The notes under the pieces were generated by a model. The model did not search any database, was not told the DNA's origin, and saw only the letters and a list, made by a program, of their open reading frames with translations. A DNA stretch of 41,438 bases from Alphaproteobacteria bacterium (GTDB lineage: Bacteria; Pseudomonadota; Alphaproteobacteria; UBA9219): NCBI GenBank assembly GCA_031291395.1, contig JARLJD010000034.1, positions 1 through 41,438 of the forward strand, written 5' to 3'. The position numbers and the translations under genes were made by a program. Positions 17,042-25,329 of this stretch are shown piece by piece. How positions within the stretch are numbered: position 1 is the first letter of the stretch; the number at the start of each line of letters is the position of its first letter.

Positions 17042-17368
17042 ATGCTGGCAGTCAAATCAACGGCGCGGAAATCGGCGGGGAGCGGCAAAACAAGTCGATT
17101 GAAAATCGAACGGCTGAGCATGCGTATCGATAAATCGGCTAAAGCCAAACTGGAGCGGGCGGCGGCGTATAACAGAAAATCGGTGTCAGATTATGTGATC
17201 GCCCGCGCCCTTACGGCGGCGGAGGCGGAAATTTCGGCGCATGAAACGATCGCTCTTTCGCCGGACGTCTGGGGCAAATTCTACGACGCGCTTGAAAGCC
17301 CGCCCCCAACCAACGCCAAGCTGAGGGCGCTTTTGCGGGCGCACGATAAGGCCATTGTTTCCCGATAA
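17042..17368 (+). CDS. TacA-type (DUF1778) antitoxin
   Basis: This 108-residue protein has a Lys/Ser-rich N-terminal tail, then the DUF1778 ribbon-helix-helix pattern (RLSMRIDKSAKAKLERAAAYNRKSVSDYVIARAL) and a C-terminal toxin-wrapping segment with LSPDVWGKFYDALESPP. TacA-family antitoxins bind and neutralise an acetyltransferase toxin and repress their own operon. An open frame begins at 16997, but that would put the operator and promoter inside the gene; the ATG at 17042 with a GGGGAAAG ribosome binding site is better. The toxin gene follows directly. Confidence 0.88.
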   Translation: MLAVKSTARKSAGSGKTSRLKIERLSMRIDKSAKAKLERAAAYNRKSVSDYVIARALTAAEAEISAHETIALSPDVWGKFYDALESPPPTNAKLRALLRAHDKAIVSR

Positions 17369-17372
17369 CCGC

Positions 17373-17855
17373 ATGTATATCATCGAGCCGCTTGAGTCCC
17401 ACGATAGGAAAAACTTCGATTGCGGCGAAGAAATCTTCAATCGCTATTTGCGCGAACGCGCGGCGCAAGACATAAGGCGCAAGCTTAACCGCGTGTTCGT
17501 GCTGAGAGAAGAAAACAGCGAAAAGATTTTCGGTTACTACACCCTTGCGGCGACGACCATAGAGGCAAGGAAGCTTTCCGCCGACAGAGCCAAACATTTA
17601 CCCGCCTATCCCCTGCCCGCCGCCTTGCTGGGAAAGCTGGCGGTTGATAAGGCAAGGCAGGGGCGGGGCATTGGAAAATTATTGCTCGCCAACGCCGTTC
17701 GCCGCGTGCAGAGGCTGGAAAAAGAAATGGGCATTCATGTGCTTGTCGTTGATCCTTTCGTGGACAGGCTGGCCAAGTTTTACGTTTCTGTGGGGTTTCG
17801 GCAATTTCTGCCGGAGAGAAGGCTGTTCCTTTTTATGGACAACCTTGAGAAATAA
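17373..17855 (+). CDS. TacT-type GNAT acetyltransferase toxin
   Basis: This 160-residue GNAT protein is of the type that acetylates the amino group of aminoacyl-tRNA and stops translation. The acetyl-CoA loop QGRGIGK is at 96-102, and the Tyr expected to act as general acid is Tyr137 in AKFYVSVGF. IEPLESHDRKNFDCG at the N-terminus is typical of TacT/AtaT. I chose the ATG at 17373, 4 bases after the antitoxin stop. A TTG at 17355 overlapping the antitoxin by 14 bases is possible. All key residues are present, so the toxin is probably active. Confidence 0.88.
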   Translation: MYIIEPLESHDRKNFDCGEEIFNRYLRERAAQDIRRKLNRVFVLREENSEKIFGYYTLAATTIEARKLSADRAKHLPAYPLPAALLGKLAVDKARQGRGIGKLLLANAVRRVQRLEKEMGIHVLVVDPFVDRLAKFYVSVGFRQFLPERRLFLFMDNLEK

Positions 17856-17864
17856 TTCTCCGTT

Positions 17865-19004
17865 CTAAAAAATCGTTCGTTCTTCCGCGGCCGCCTCTTC
17901 CCTATGTTTGGTGAAGTAGTCGGGGTTGGCGCTCCAGCTGCGCAACAAGTCCTGAGCGATCGCGGGCGACATGCGGTCGAAGGTCGCCAGCGCGAAGGAC
18001 AATTCACGCGGATGCACGATCTGGTCGCCCGGCTTGCCGCCACGCGAAAGCAGGTACAGCGAGACAAAACTCGGCTTGTCGATGTCAATGGCGCGACAGA
18101 TCGAGGCGAGGCCGCGGCCGCCGACTTCGCCCATAATCATATCGACTAAAGGCAGGCTAAGTCCCGATAAACGCGCCAGCAGAAGGTTGAACAAGCGAAA
18201 ATGGCCGAGACGCAAAACCTGCGGCAAAACCTGCGGCGTAATTGCTTGATGTTCTTCCATCCAGTCCGCGACTTGCGCCATTACCTCGTCATTCGATTTT
18301 TGACGTTCGTGATCGTTCAGAAACGAGGCAATTGTCGTTGCCAGGGCTTCATCGATCTGGCCGGTCGAGATGCCAAAGCGCTTCAGGGAATAACGGCGTA
18401 AATCCTGTTCTATCCACCAATAAAGTTTCAACGCGACGTCGATATTCATTTCCGGACGGTACAAAAGCGGTTTACGCAACTCGACGCTGTAACGCGCGGC
18501 GTCCGCAACGACATCCAGCGCGCGGCGGCTGATCTGCGCGCCAAGGTTTTCCGCAACCTCGCGCATCACGCGCACATCGCCAGTGGTAACCAGAGCGTCC
18601 GCGACCGCTTCGCTGATTCTGGCGCGCGCAGCTATCGCAAGCGCATAGTCGGCATCTTTGTTTTCAACGATCTGAATCAGGTCTTCGTCCGTCAAAGAAG
18701 GGTTGGACAACAAGACGGGACGCGCGACCTCAAGGCTTTCTTTTGCCAGATTGGTGGCTATGCGGCGCGGCATGCGCGCGACATCGACAAATTTTTCCAC
18801 TAATTGAACGCGAACCTGTTGCGTGGAGTTGGACATTAATTGATCGATCAACTCATCAACCAATTCTGTTTCGCGCAAGGTCAGTTGTGTGTCAGAATGC
18901 AGAAAAACATCAGCCAACATGCTTGCCAGCTGGATGCGGGATAGCTCGCTTCGATCATTCGCCAAAGCGAGCATGATGGGGAGGCTTTCTTTAATAGTGC
19001 TCAT
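17865..19004 (-). CDS. DUF2336 domain protein
   Basis: This 379-residue soluble protein of the DUF2336 family is common in Alphaproteobacteria and of unknown function. It is almost entirely helical and looks like a stack of HEAT-like repeats: recurring LxDEDLIQIV, ISEAVADALVTTGDVRVMREVAEN and ISRRALDVVADAARYS units. Relatives are sometimes linked to two-component signalling, but nothing here shows that. The ATG at 19004 has AAGG 8 bases upstream; the frame also opens at a TTG at 19013. It is convergent with the toxin gene and stands alone. Confidence 0.82.
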   Translation of the reverse strand: MSTIKESLPIMLALANDRSELSRIQLASMLADVFLHSDTQLTLRETELVDELIDQLMSNSTQQVRVQLVEKFVDVARMPRRIATNLAKESLEVARPVLLSNPSLTDEDLIQIVENKDADYALAIAARARISEAVADALVTTGDVRVMREVAENLGAQISRRALDVVADAARYSVELRKPLLYRPEMNIDVALKLYWWIEQDLRRYSLKRFGISTGQIDEALATTIASFLNDHERQKSNDEVMAQVADWMEEHQAITPQVLPQVLRLGHFRLFNLLLARLSGLSLPLVDMIMGEVGGRGLASICRAIDIDKPSFVSLYLLSRGGKPGDQIVHPRELSFALATFDRMSPAIAQDLLRSWSANPDYFTKHREEAAAEERTIF

Positions 19005-19157
19005 ATCTCTCAACCTTTCTAAGCCAACCTATTGAAAACAAAAGGCTAATTTTTTAATTGTTTGGAGCCATTTATATAAATTGCATGAAATAATTAAAGG
19101 TTTATTTATTACGGGCGAAGTATAATCCCCCTGTTGTTTTGCATAGGGAGTCAGACG

Positions 19158-19427
19158 ATGCAAATAGCATCCACACCGCCCCCCATTGTTACCAATGCTT
19201 TGCCCCAGGACGTTGTCGCCAAGGCCGTGCCGAATATTCAGGCTATGGTTCCTTTGATCGCGAATGCCGTCGCGCCCTCGCCCAAATCCGAAAAATTCAA
19301 TCAGGTGCGTGGCGACAAGGAAAAAAGAAACCGCGAGGATCACGCCGAACGCGGCGAAGAGGACGATCCCGAGAACGGCGCCAGCAGCGACGGCGATCGC
19401 GGCAAGTCCGTCAATATCAGCGTTTAA
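19158..19427 (+). CDS. Small hypothetical protein, highly charged
   Basis: This 89-residue protein has a Pro/Val/Ala-rich first half (PPPIVTNALPQDVVAKAVP) and a disordered, strongly charged second half (KEKRNREDHAERGEEDD). No family is recognised. The ATG at 19158 has GGGAG 8 bases upstream, and codon choice resembles that of neighbouring genes, which favours a real gene over the antisense frame. It stands alone between the divergent DUF2336 gene and hemC. Confidence 0.6.
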   Translation: MQIASTPPPIVTNALPQDVVAKAVPNIQAMVPLIANAVAPSPKSEKFNQVRGDKEKRNREDHAERGEEDDPENGASSDGDRGKSVNISV

Positions 19428-19552
19428 CGCGCGCGAAAGCGACATTCTTGAACTCCCCCTCTTTTCTAAAGAGCAATATACACTGAAATTCAGAAACTAA
19501 TTCGTTGATTCTATAGTAAAATACTTGTTAATGAAAGAAGCGTTGGAGATTC

Positions 19553-20536
19553 ATGAGTCTTTGCCGCTGTTTGCAAGATTTCCGCGAGAAGAAAATGAAG
19601 AAAATGATCCGCCTCGGAACGCGCGGCAGCCCGCTTGCCTTGATTCAGGCAGAAGAAATCCGGCGGCACTTATTCGAAGCGCATCCGCATCTGTCGGCTG
19701 AGGGGGACATCGAGATTATTCCGATCCGCACCACCGGCGATTGGCGGCCGGAGCATAAAGACCGTCGCTTCGTGGAAATGGGCGGCAATAAAGGCTTGTT
19801 CACTAAGGAAATCGAAGACGCGTTGTTAACCGGTTACATCGATATGGCGACACATTCGATGAAAGACGTTGCCAGTGTTGTGCCGGACGGGCTTAGCCTT
19901 TGCGCGATCTCTCCGCGCAGTGATCCGCGCGACGCTTTTATCGGACGCAAGGCGCAGACGCTGGAAGACCTTCCCGCGGGCGCTGTGGTCGGCACGTCGA
20001 GCCTGCGGCGTCAGGCGCAAATTCTGGCGCTGCGTCGTGATTTGCGCGTTGTGCCGTTGCGCGGCAATGTTGAAACGCGGATGCAAAAACTGGAGGACGG
20101 GCTTGCCGATGCGATCGTTTTGGCGGCGGCGGGTCTCGCGCGGCTGGGCATGACGGCGCGTATTTCCTCTATTTTGCCGGTGACAACGATGCTTCCGGCC
20201 GCGGCGCAGGGCGTTTTGGGCGTCGAATTTCGCGACGACGATGCGGCGATGCGCGCGCTTCTGGCGCCGCTGATTGATCGGGACACACAGCTTTGCGTGA
20301 TGGCAGAACGCGCCGTGATGCGGGCTTTGGGCGGGACGTGCCAGACGCCTGCCGCTGCCTATGCCACGATCACGCCGTCGGGTTTGCTGGCGCTCGAAGC
20401 GATGGTCGCGCGCGCGGACGGCACGGATTTAATCCGGCTCGCCGCAACCGGAAAGCCGGAGGATGCCGATCAAATTGGCGAGATGCTGGGGGAGAATTTG
20501 AGGCGGCGGTCCCCGGCGGATTTATTTGTAACGTGA
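19553..20536 (+). CDS. hemC: Hydroxymethylbilane synthase (porphobilinogen deaminase)
   Basis: HemC joins four porphobilinogen units into hydroxymethylbilane. The N-terminal RLGTRGSPLALIQAEEI, the KDVASVVPDGL and RRQAQILALR catalytic and cofactor-site Arg region, and GGTCQTPAAAYA with the dipyrromethane-cofactor Cys (Cys263 in this numbering) are present. The ATG at 19553 has GGAG 4-5 bases upstream. The conserved protein begins about 17 codons later, where ATGs at 19595 and 19604 are alternatives. It heads the hemC-hemD-mitofilin-hemY cluster. A 72-base palindrome separates it from hemD. Confidence 0.94.
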   Translation: MSLCRCLQDFREKKMKKMIRLGTRGSPLALIQAEEIRRHLFEAHPHLSAEGDIEIIPIRTTGDWRPEHKDRRFVEMGGNKGLFTKEIEDALLTGYIDMATHSMKDVASVVPDGLSLCAISPRSDPRDAFIGRKAQTLEDLPAGAVVGTSSLRRQAQILALRRDLRVVPLRGNVETRMQKLEDGLADAIVLAAAGLARLGMTARISSILPVTTMLPAAAQGVLGVEFRDDDAAMRALLAPLIDRDTQLCVMAERAVMRALGGTCQTPAAAYATITPSGLLALEAMVARADGTDLIRLAATGKPEDADQIGEMLGENLRRRSPADLFVT

Positions 20537-20555
20537 CGCGAGGCAAAGGGTTTTT

Positions 20556-20627
20556 TCGTAGGAGCGGCTTCCAGCCCCGACTGCTTCTTTAATAAAGGAA
20601 GGTCGCGGCTGGAAGCCGCTCCTACGA
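20556..20627. repeat. 72-base palindromic repeat, copy 1
   Basis: Two 26-base arms (20556-20581 and 20602-20627) flank a 20-base spacer. The outer part is TCGTAGGAGCGGCTTCCAGC and its complement; the arms differ at one position. It occupies the hemC-hemD gap. The right arm is identical, base for base, to that of the copy at 29015-29086, and the arm and spacer lengths are the same. The sequence resembles GTAGGAGCGGC-type REP elements known from several proteobacteria. Confidence 0.88.
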
Positions 20628-20644
20628 GAAAGAGGCGCAAACAC

Positions 20645-21358
20645 ATGACTGAAACGATCCTTCTTACCCGTCCCCGCGCCGCATCGGAGCGGTGGGCTTT
20701 GCGTTTGACGCAGCGTGGCTTCGCTTGCGTGGTCGAACCGCTGCTGACGATCAAGCCGACGGATTCGTCGCGGCCTGACGGGGATTTTCAGGCGGTGATG
20801 ATGACCTCGGCCCACGCGGCGGAGATTGCGGGAGGGCTTAAAGATAAAATCGCCGATCTTTTGTCTCTGCCGTGCTTTTGCGTCGGCGCGGCGACGGGGG
20901 AAGCGGCGCGCGGCGTCGGGTTTGCCAATATATATTGTGGCGATTCCGACAGCGCGGCGTTGGCGCATCGGGCGGCGGCGATGCTGGGAGAAAAAACCAA
21001 ACCATTGCTGCACATTGCGGGAGAAGACGTTTGCGGCGATGCGCAAAATATATTGGCGGAAAAGGGTTTTGTCCTAACGCGCTGGCCGGTTTATCGCGCG
21101 GCGGCGGCGGCTGATTTCACGCCCTCGACGCGCGCGTTGTTTGCGCGAGGCGATATTGCTGCGCTGCCGGTTTTCTCGCCGCGGACGGCGCGCATTCTTG
21201 TTTCGATTATCGAGAAAAACCGTTTGACGCAGGCTTGTTCCACGATAAACGCTGTGGGGCTTAGCCAAGCGGTCGCGGATGTGCTACAAATAGTGCCTTG
21301 GCGGCGGCTGCGCGTTGCGGCAAGTCCGGATGACGATCAAATCTTTGCCTGTTTGTAA
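20645..21358 (+). CDS. hemD: Uroporphyrinogen-III synthase
   Basis: This 237-residue protein cyclises hydroxymethylbilane to uroporphyrinogen III. HemD sequences are very variable. Support comes from the N-terminal ILLTRPRAASERWALRL, a first-domain MMTSAHAAEIAG, CVGAATGEAARGVGF, the second-domain HIAGEDVCGD, VYRAAA and FSPRTARILV, and the gene order hemC-hemD-mitofilin-hemY. GAGG lies 9 bases upstream of the ATG. The REP palindrome upstream could lower read-through from hemC. Confidence 0.9.
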   Translation: MTETILLTRPRAASERWALRLTQRGFACVVEPLLTIKPTDSSRPDGDFQAVMMTSAHAAEIAGGLKDKIADLLSLPCFCVGAATGEAARGVGFANIYCGDSDSAALAHRAAAMLGEKTKPLLHIAGEDVCGDAQNILAEKGFVLTRWPVYRAAAAADFTPSTRALFARGDIAALPVFSPRTARILVSIIEKNRLTQACSTINAVGLSQAVADVLQIVPWRRLRVAASPDDDQIFACL

Positions 21359-21370
21359 TCGGAATTTTCC

Positions 21371-22246
21371 ATGACAGAAAATGAAACGCCCGTTCCTCCC
21401 GTTTCCGCGCCGCAGAAGTGCAGCAGGATAAGCCGTCTCGCGCGATGCTTTCTGGGCATCGTTTTGGCCGGAGTCGCCTTCGCCGTGCTGCTTTATGCCC
21501 CGCGACAGCCTGCCGTTCCCGTTGCGCAGAAGGCAGAGGAGGTTGCTGTTCTTGAACGCCGTGTGGACGCGCTGGAGTCGCGGCTTGATGCCTTAAGTGC
21601 AGCCGCCCCTGTTGCTCCCGTTGCTCCGCAGGCGAACGCGGGCGATACGGCGGCTTTGAGCGAAAGCGTCAAAAACCTTGAAACGCGAACCGCGCAAATC
21701 GAGGAACAGGGCAAGCAGGATCGGCAAGCAACGCAAAAATTCCTTGCGGCGGCTTTCGCCTTTCTGGATTTGCGCGAGGCGGCGCAAGCGGGGCAAGCGT
21801 TCGCGCCGCAGCTGGCGACGCTGCGCGCTGCGGCTGGCGGCGATGCTGTGATAGAGGAACAGGCGGCAAAGCTTGATCCCTATGCGGCGCAGCCTGTGCC
21901 GACGATCCTGCAATTGCGCGAGGCGTTGACTTCGGCAGAAAAAACGGTTCCCGTCGCTGCAAAGGTCGAAGCCGGTGCGCCATGGTGGATGCGAATAAAA
22001 ATGGCGTTTCAATCCCTGATTTCCGTGCGCTCCTTGCATGAGACAAGATTTGTCGCTTTGGAAAAGGCGCTTGATTCCGGCGATGCGCAGGCGGCTCTGG
22101 CCGCCGTGAAAGAATTGCCGCAAGAGGCGCAGGAAAGTTTGGCCGCGTGGCAGGAAAAACTCGAAGCCCGCATTGCGGTTGACGATGCCTTGCGCGTTTT
22201 ATCCGCGCATTTCACCACGACGCCCGCATCAGGAGGCGCGTCATGA
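21371..22246 (+). CDS. Mitofilin (Mic60)-family inner-membrane protein
   Basis: This 291-residue protein has a short cytoplasmic N-terminus, one membrane segment (about residues 28-45, FLGIVLAGVAFAVLLYAP), a coiled-coil region (EVAVLERRVDALESRLDAL and SESVKNLETRTAQIEEQ) and a helical C-terminal domain with WWMRIKMAFQSLISVR. This is the layout of alphaproteobacterial Mic60, which shapes the inner membrane and tethers it to the outer membrane. The place between hemD and hemY is the conserved one. Its stop overlaps the hemY start by 4 bases. Confidence 0.85.
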   Translation: MTENETPVPPVSAPQKCSRISRLARCFLGIVLAGVAFAVLLYAPRQPAVPVAQKAEEVAVLERRVDALESRLDALSAAAPVAPVAPQANAGDTAALSESVKNLETRTAQIEEQGKQDRQATQKFLAAAFAFLDLREAAQAGQAFAPQLATLRAAAGGDAVIEEQAAKLDPYAAQPVPTILQLREALTSAEKTVPVAAKVEAGAPWWMRIKMAFQSLISVRSLHETRFVALEKALDSGDAQAALAAVKELPQEAQESLAAWQEKLEARIAVDDALRVLSAHFTTTPASGGAS

Positions 22247-23598
22247 TCCGGATGCTGCGCTTTATTTTTCAACTCGCCGTTCTGGTCGCCTTGGCTCTGT
22301 GGCTCGCGGATCGGCCGGGCACGGCGCAGATCGTTTGGCACGATACCGTCATTCAAACCTCGGCGGCGTTTTTGGCTTTGTGCGTTGTGGCGCTGGCTTT
22401 TGCTTTGCATCTGCTTTTCCGCGTCTGGCATTTTTTGCGCCACGGCCCCGCGCATTGGAAATTACGGCGCGCGCTAGGCAAAATGCAATTGGGGCAGGAT
22501 CAATTGACGCGCGGCTTGATCGCGATCGCGTCGGGCAACGCGTGCGAGGCCGGGCGGCTCGCCGTTGCGGCGCGCAAGAATAGCGGCAACGGCACAGCAG
22601 CCCAATGGCTGCAAGCGCAGGCGGCGCAGCTGGCGGGCGATCATCGCGCGGCGCAGGTTATTTTCCGCGAACTTGCCGCAAAGGAGGATTCCGCCGTTCT
22701 CGGCTATCGCGGGCTGATCACAGAAGCCAAGCGCAACGGCAAATGGGATGAAGTCGATCGGCTCTTGACCGAGCTTCAGCGCACCAAACAAGTTGTGCCG
22801 TGGTTAAGCTTGATGCGTATGGAAAGCGCGGCGCGGCGCTGTCAGTGGAGCGAAGCGGAAGAAGCCTTGTCGCATGCCGTAGCGGCGCGGCTTTTGGATT
22901 CGGATTCCGGACGGCGCACGCGCGCGGCTTTGCGCATCGCGGCATCTCGCGCGGCCGTCGTTGCAAAGGATAACGAGGCGGCGCTGCAAGCGGCGGAACA
23001 GGCGGTCAAGCAAGCGCCTTTGTGGCTGCCCGCGCTTATCAATCTGGCCGAAACGCTGGCGGTGCAGACGCACAAACGCGCAGCTTTGCGCGTGATCGAA
23101 CGCGCGTGGAAAACCCAACCGCATCCGCAGCTTGCGCTTGTTTTGCGGCGGCTGGCGGAAAACCCTTTGGATGCGTTCAAGCAAACCGAGCGTTTATGCA
23201 AAGGCAACGAGTCTGCCGTCGAAAGCCGCAAGGCTTTGGCCGAAGCCGCCCTAGAGGCCGACATCTGGGGCGAAGCGCGGCGGCATTTGCTGGCTTGCGT
23301 CAACGACCGCAGCGCGACGCGCGACGTTTATAAAATGCTGGCGCGGCTGGAACGACGCGAACGCGGCGACGAACGCGCCGCGACCAAGTGGCTGACCAAG
23401 GCGTCGGAAGCCGTCGCCGACCCCGTTTGGTTATGCAAAACCTGCGGCAAGGCGCACGAAGACTGGCAGCCGGTTTGCGCGTCATGCGGAAGTTTTAACA
23501 GTCTGGATTGGCTCCGCGCAGGGCAGAGTCGCGAAATCTCCCCCTCCCCCCGCTTGGGGGAAGAGAGTCGGGGTGAGGGTGGATTGGGGGAATTGTAA
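22243..23598 (+). CDS. hemY: HemY, TPR protein of the haem-biosynthesis cluster
   Basis: HemY of this kind is an inner-membrane scaffold, not the protoporphyrinogen oxidase of the same name. The 451-residue protein has two membrane segments near the N-terminus (about residues 5-22 and 40-60), a long TPR-type helical domain, and a C-terminal zinc ribbon with Cys398, Cys401, Cys412 and Cys415 (CKTC and CASC), usual in alphaproteobacterial HemY. AGGAGG lies 4 bases before the ATG. The last about 25 codons are encoded by a C/G-rich repeat and look unrelated to the family. Confidence 0.88.
   Translation: MIRMLRFIFQLAVLVALALWLADRPGTAQIVWHDTVIQTSAAFLALCVVALAFALHLLFRVWHFLRHGPAHWKLRRALGKMQLGQDQLTRGLIAIASGNACEAGRLAVAARKNSGNGTAAQWLQAQAAQLAGDHRAAQVIFRELAAKEDSAVLGYRGLITEAKRNGKWDEVDRLLTELQRTKQVVPWLSLMRMESAARRCQWSEAEEALSHAVAARLLDSDSGRRTRAALRIAASRAAVVAKDNEAALQAAEQAVKQAPLWLPALINLAETLAVQTHKRAALRVIERAWKTQPHPQLALVLRRLAENPLDAFKQTERLCKGNESAVESRKALAEAALEADIWGEARRHLLACVNDRSATRDVYKMLARLERRERGDERAATKWLTKASEAVADPVWLCKTCGKAHEDWQPVCASCGSFNSLDWLRAGQSREISPSPRLGEESRGEGGLGEL
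23536..23594. repeat. C/G-rich dispersed-type repeat forming the hemY 3' end
   Basis: A run with a CCCCC-CGCTT-GGGGG hairpin, followed by GGGGTGAGGG and GGATTGGGGG, resembles the widespread intergenic repeats built on C-rich hairpins. It lies inside the hemY frame and supplies its last codons (SPSPRLGEESRGEGG). Confidence 0.5.
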
Positions 23599-23645
23599 CA
23601 GATTGTCGATTTCCTCCCCACCCCCGTATTAAGAAAGGCCAACCG

Positions 23646-23840
23646 ATGATTAACCCCGACGATCTCGATCCCCCGCGCCCGAAAGCCAAATTGCGCGATT
23701 TGCAACCGATGTCGGTTCAGGAACTGCAAGAATACATCGTTGATCTCGAACAGGAAATCGCCCGCGCCGACGCGATGATCGCGCAAAAACAAGCGCATAA
23801 AAGCGGGGTCGAGGCGTTGTTCGGGAAGCAGGCGGATTGA
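23646..23840 (+). CDS. DUF1192 family protein
   Basis: This 64-residue alphaproteobacterial protein of unknown function has the family pattern: a DDLDPPRPKAKLRDLQPMSVQEL start followed by a short coiled coil (YIVDLEQEIARADAMIAQKQAHKSG) and a small C-terminal tail. It is cytosolic, with no membrane segment. AAAGG lies 8 bases before the ATG. It follows hemY by 47 bases and may share its transcript. Confidence 0.85.
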   Translation: MINPDDLDPPRPKAKLRDLQPMSVQELQEYIVDLEQEIARADAMIAQKQAHKSGVEALFGKQAD

Positions 23841-23966
23841 CGCTTTCAGGGGGGGGATTTTGTGCCGTGAGGCTTATAGGCCAGATAAAACGCCGCCAAG
23901 TTAAGTCTTTGTTATCGATTTAGATGTATTCTGAAGAGGATATTTAATTTTTATTGGAGGCGTATT

Positions 23967-24485
23967 ATGGTTGAACAAACAACAGCAGCTGATGATTTTA
24001 AAGCAATAAATAAGGAGTTAAAGCAACAATTTAGAATTTCTCCTAATAGCGCAGCCCATTTCAAAATAATGACAGAGGCTGAAAGAATTAGAAAAAATTG
24101 GGGGAATACTCCAGATGCAGATAACGCGGTCAAGGAGATGGTGGCTGATACCCCATACAGCAATCAAGCAAACGAGTTCATAAAATTTTACCACAAATAT
24201 TTGGGGGCGTGTGCCAAAAAAGAAAGCGAGACTTTAGCAGCGCAGTCCCAAAGTCCACGAGCCAATACTGTCAAGGCAACGGGTGCGGCTCAACCGCCAG
24301 CTTCGGCGCATAGAGAAAATCATCGCGAACTCAATCGCGAACTCAATCGCCAAATCGCTGGCACCATCTTTGCTCAGGCAAGGGGAAAGCCGTCGCAAAC
24401 CACAAAAGCACCAGTTCCCAATGCATCTGCACAAGCACTTAACAAATATCTCCGTATGCAGAAGAATATGCAGAGTAGGCTATAA
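23967..24485 (+). CDS. Hypothetical protein, first of a pair with matching start regions
   Basis: I do not recognise this 172-residue hydrophilic, helical protein. There is no signal peptide or membrane segment. A tandem 12-base repeat (GCGAACTCAATC twice, around 24328) encodes ELNRELNR. Base composition is lower in GC than the flanking housekeeping genes, hinting at a different origin. The start is firm, with GGAGG 7 bases before the ATG. The bases around the start (GGCGTATTATGGTTGAAC) nearly match those of the next gene, and both proteins begin MVE-T. Confidence 0.65.
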   Translation: MVEQTTAADDFKAINKELKQQFRISPNSAAHFKIMTEAERIRKNWGNTPDADNAVKEMVADTPYSNQANEFIKFYHKYLGACAKKESETLAAQSQSPRANTVKATGAAQPPASAHRENHRELNRELNRQIAGTIFAQARGKPSQTTKAPVPNASAQALNKYLRMQKNMQSRL

Positions 24486-24505
24486 ATTTCTTTCCTAGGT
24501 GTATT

Positions 24506-25294
24506 ATGGTTGAACCAACAAAAACAAATAATGCTGTTTCCGTGACCCCTAAACAAAGGACGCTCACTGATTTGGCCTCGCTTGCTGTAACTGCGGCCAC
24601 GGCTGTACCTAATGTCGCAATGGTGGGAACCGTCTTGGCGGCAGGGGCAGCAGGATACGATCAGGCTAAAGATAAAATCGGCCCTGTCCTTGAATATGCC
24701 GGCCTGAAAGACAAACCGGCAGAGGGAAATAACAAAGATCGGGCTGGTTTCGCCCATAGGCATTTCACAGCTAAACGCAAGAAACGGCGGGCGTCAGCCA
24801 AAAAGCATAGACGTCTGGGGTCTAAAGTCAGGCAGGTTCGCCACGGAAAGGGAATCGGCAAAACAACAGGACGCGTAACGCCTGAAGAGAGGCCAACGTC
24901 TTGGAAGGCATTCTATGCGGATACAATGGGCGTAAGCGCAAAGCCGCGCTCTGCTGATAGGCAAGAAGCGACGCGGGAAGAAGCAAGGAAATTGGGTTTG
25001 ACTCCGGAACAGATAAAGGGACTGACCCCGGAACAACTAAATATTTTGAGGGAGAAGCATAGCGCGCCGACGACAAATTGCGCACCCAAAGCGCCACAGG
25101 GCGCGCGGGGGAACAGCAACTTCTTCAGCAGGATTAAAGCGGAAGCAGCGAAAATGGTTGGTTTTCCGGAAAAGCCGAAAGGGGTGGCTGTGCTGGAACA
25201 AAAAGCTTCCGCGAAGTCAGCGCAGATAACGAAAGAACGAGGCCGTGGTTCGCCAACTTTAGCCAACGGTCCCTTCGGCACTTGCGGAATGTGA
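24506..25294 (+). CDS. Hypothetical protein, second of the pair
   Basis: This unrecognised 262-residue protein starts 20 bases after the previous stop. A small-residue hydrophobic stretch (residues about 25-50, SLAVTAATAVPNVAMVGTVLAAGAAG) could insert in a membrane. It is followed by a very basic segment (FTAKRKKRRASAKKHRRLG) and a short internal repeat (LTPEQIKG, LTPEQLNI). The layout of a soft hydrophobic patch, a basic region and a low-complexity tail is seen in secreted or surface-interacting proteins, but no function can be assigned. It is convergent with uppS. Confidence 0.6.
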   Translation: MVEPTKTNNAVSVTPKQRTLTDLASLAVTAATAVPNVAMVGTVLAAGAAGYDQAKDKIGPVLEYAGLKDKPAEGNNKDRAGFAHRHFTAKRKKRRASAKKHRRLGSKVRQVRHGKGIGKTTGRVTPEERPTSWKAFYADTMGVSAKPRSADRQEATREEARKLGLTPEQIKGLTPEQLNILREKHSAPTTNCAPKAPQGARGNSNFFSRIKAEAAKMVGFPEKPKGVAVLEQKASAKSAQITKERGRGSPTLANGPFGTCGM

Positions 25295-25329
25295 CCGTTC
25301 CTCCGTCCTTTCAGGGAAAGACGATCCCT

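Noticed and set aside
24320-24350. Tandem repeat considered as a CRISPR or VNTR
   Set aside because: Only two 12-base units, in frame within a gene, with no spacers.
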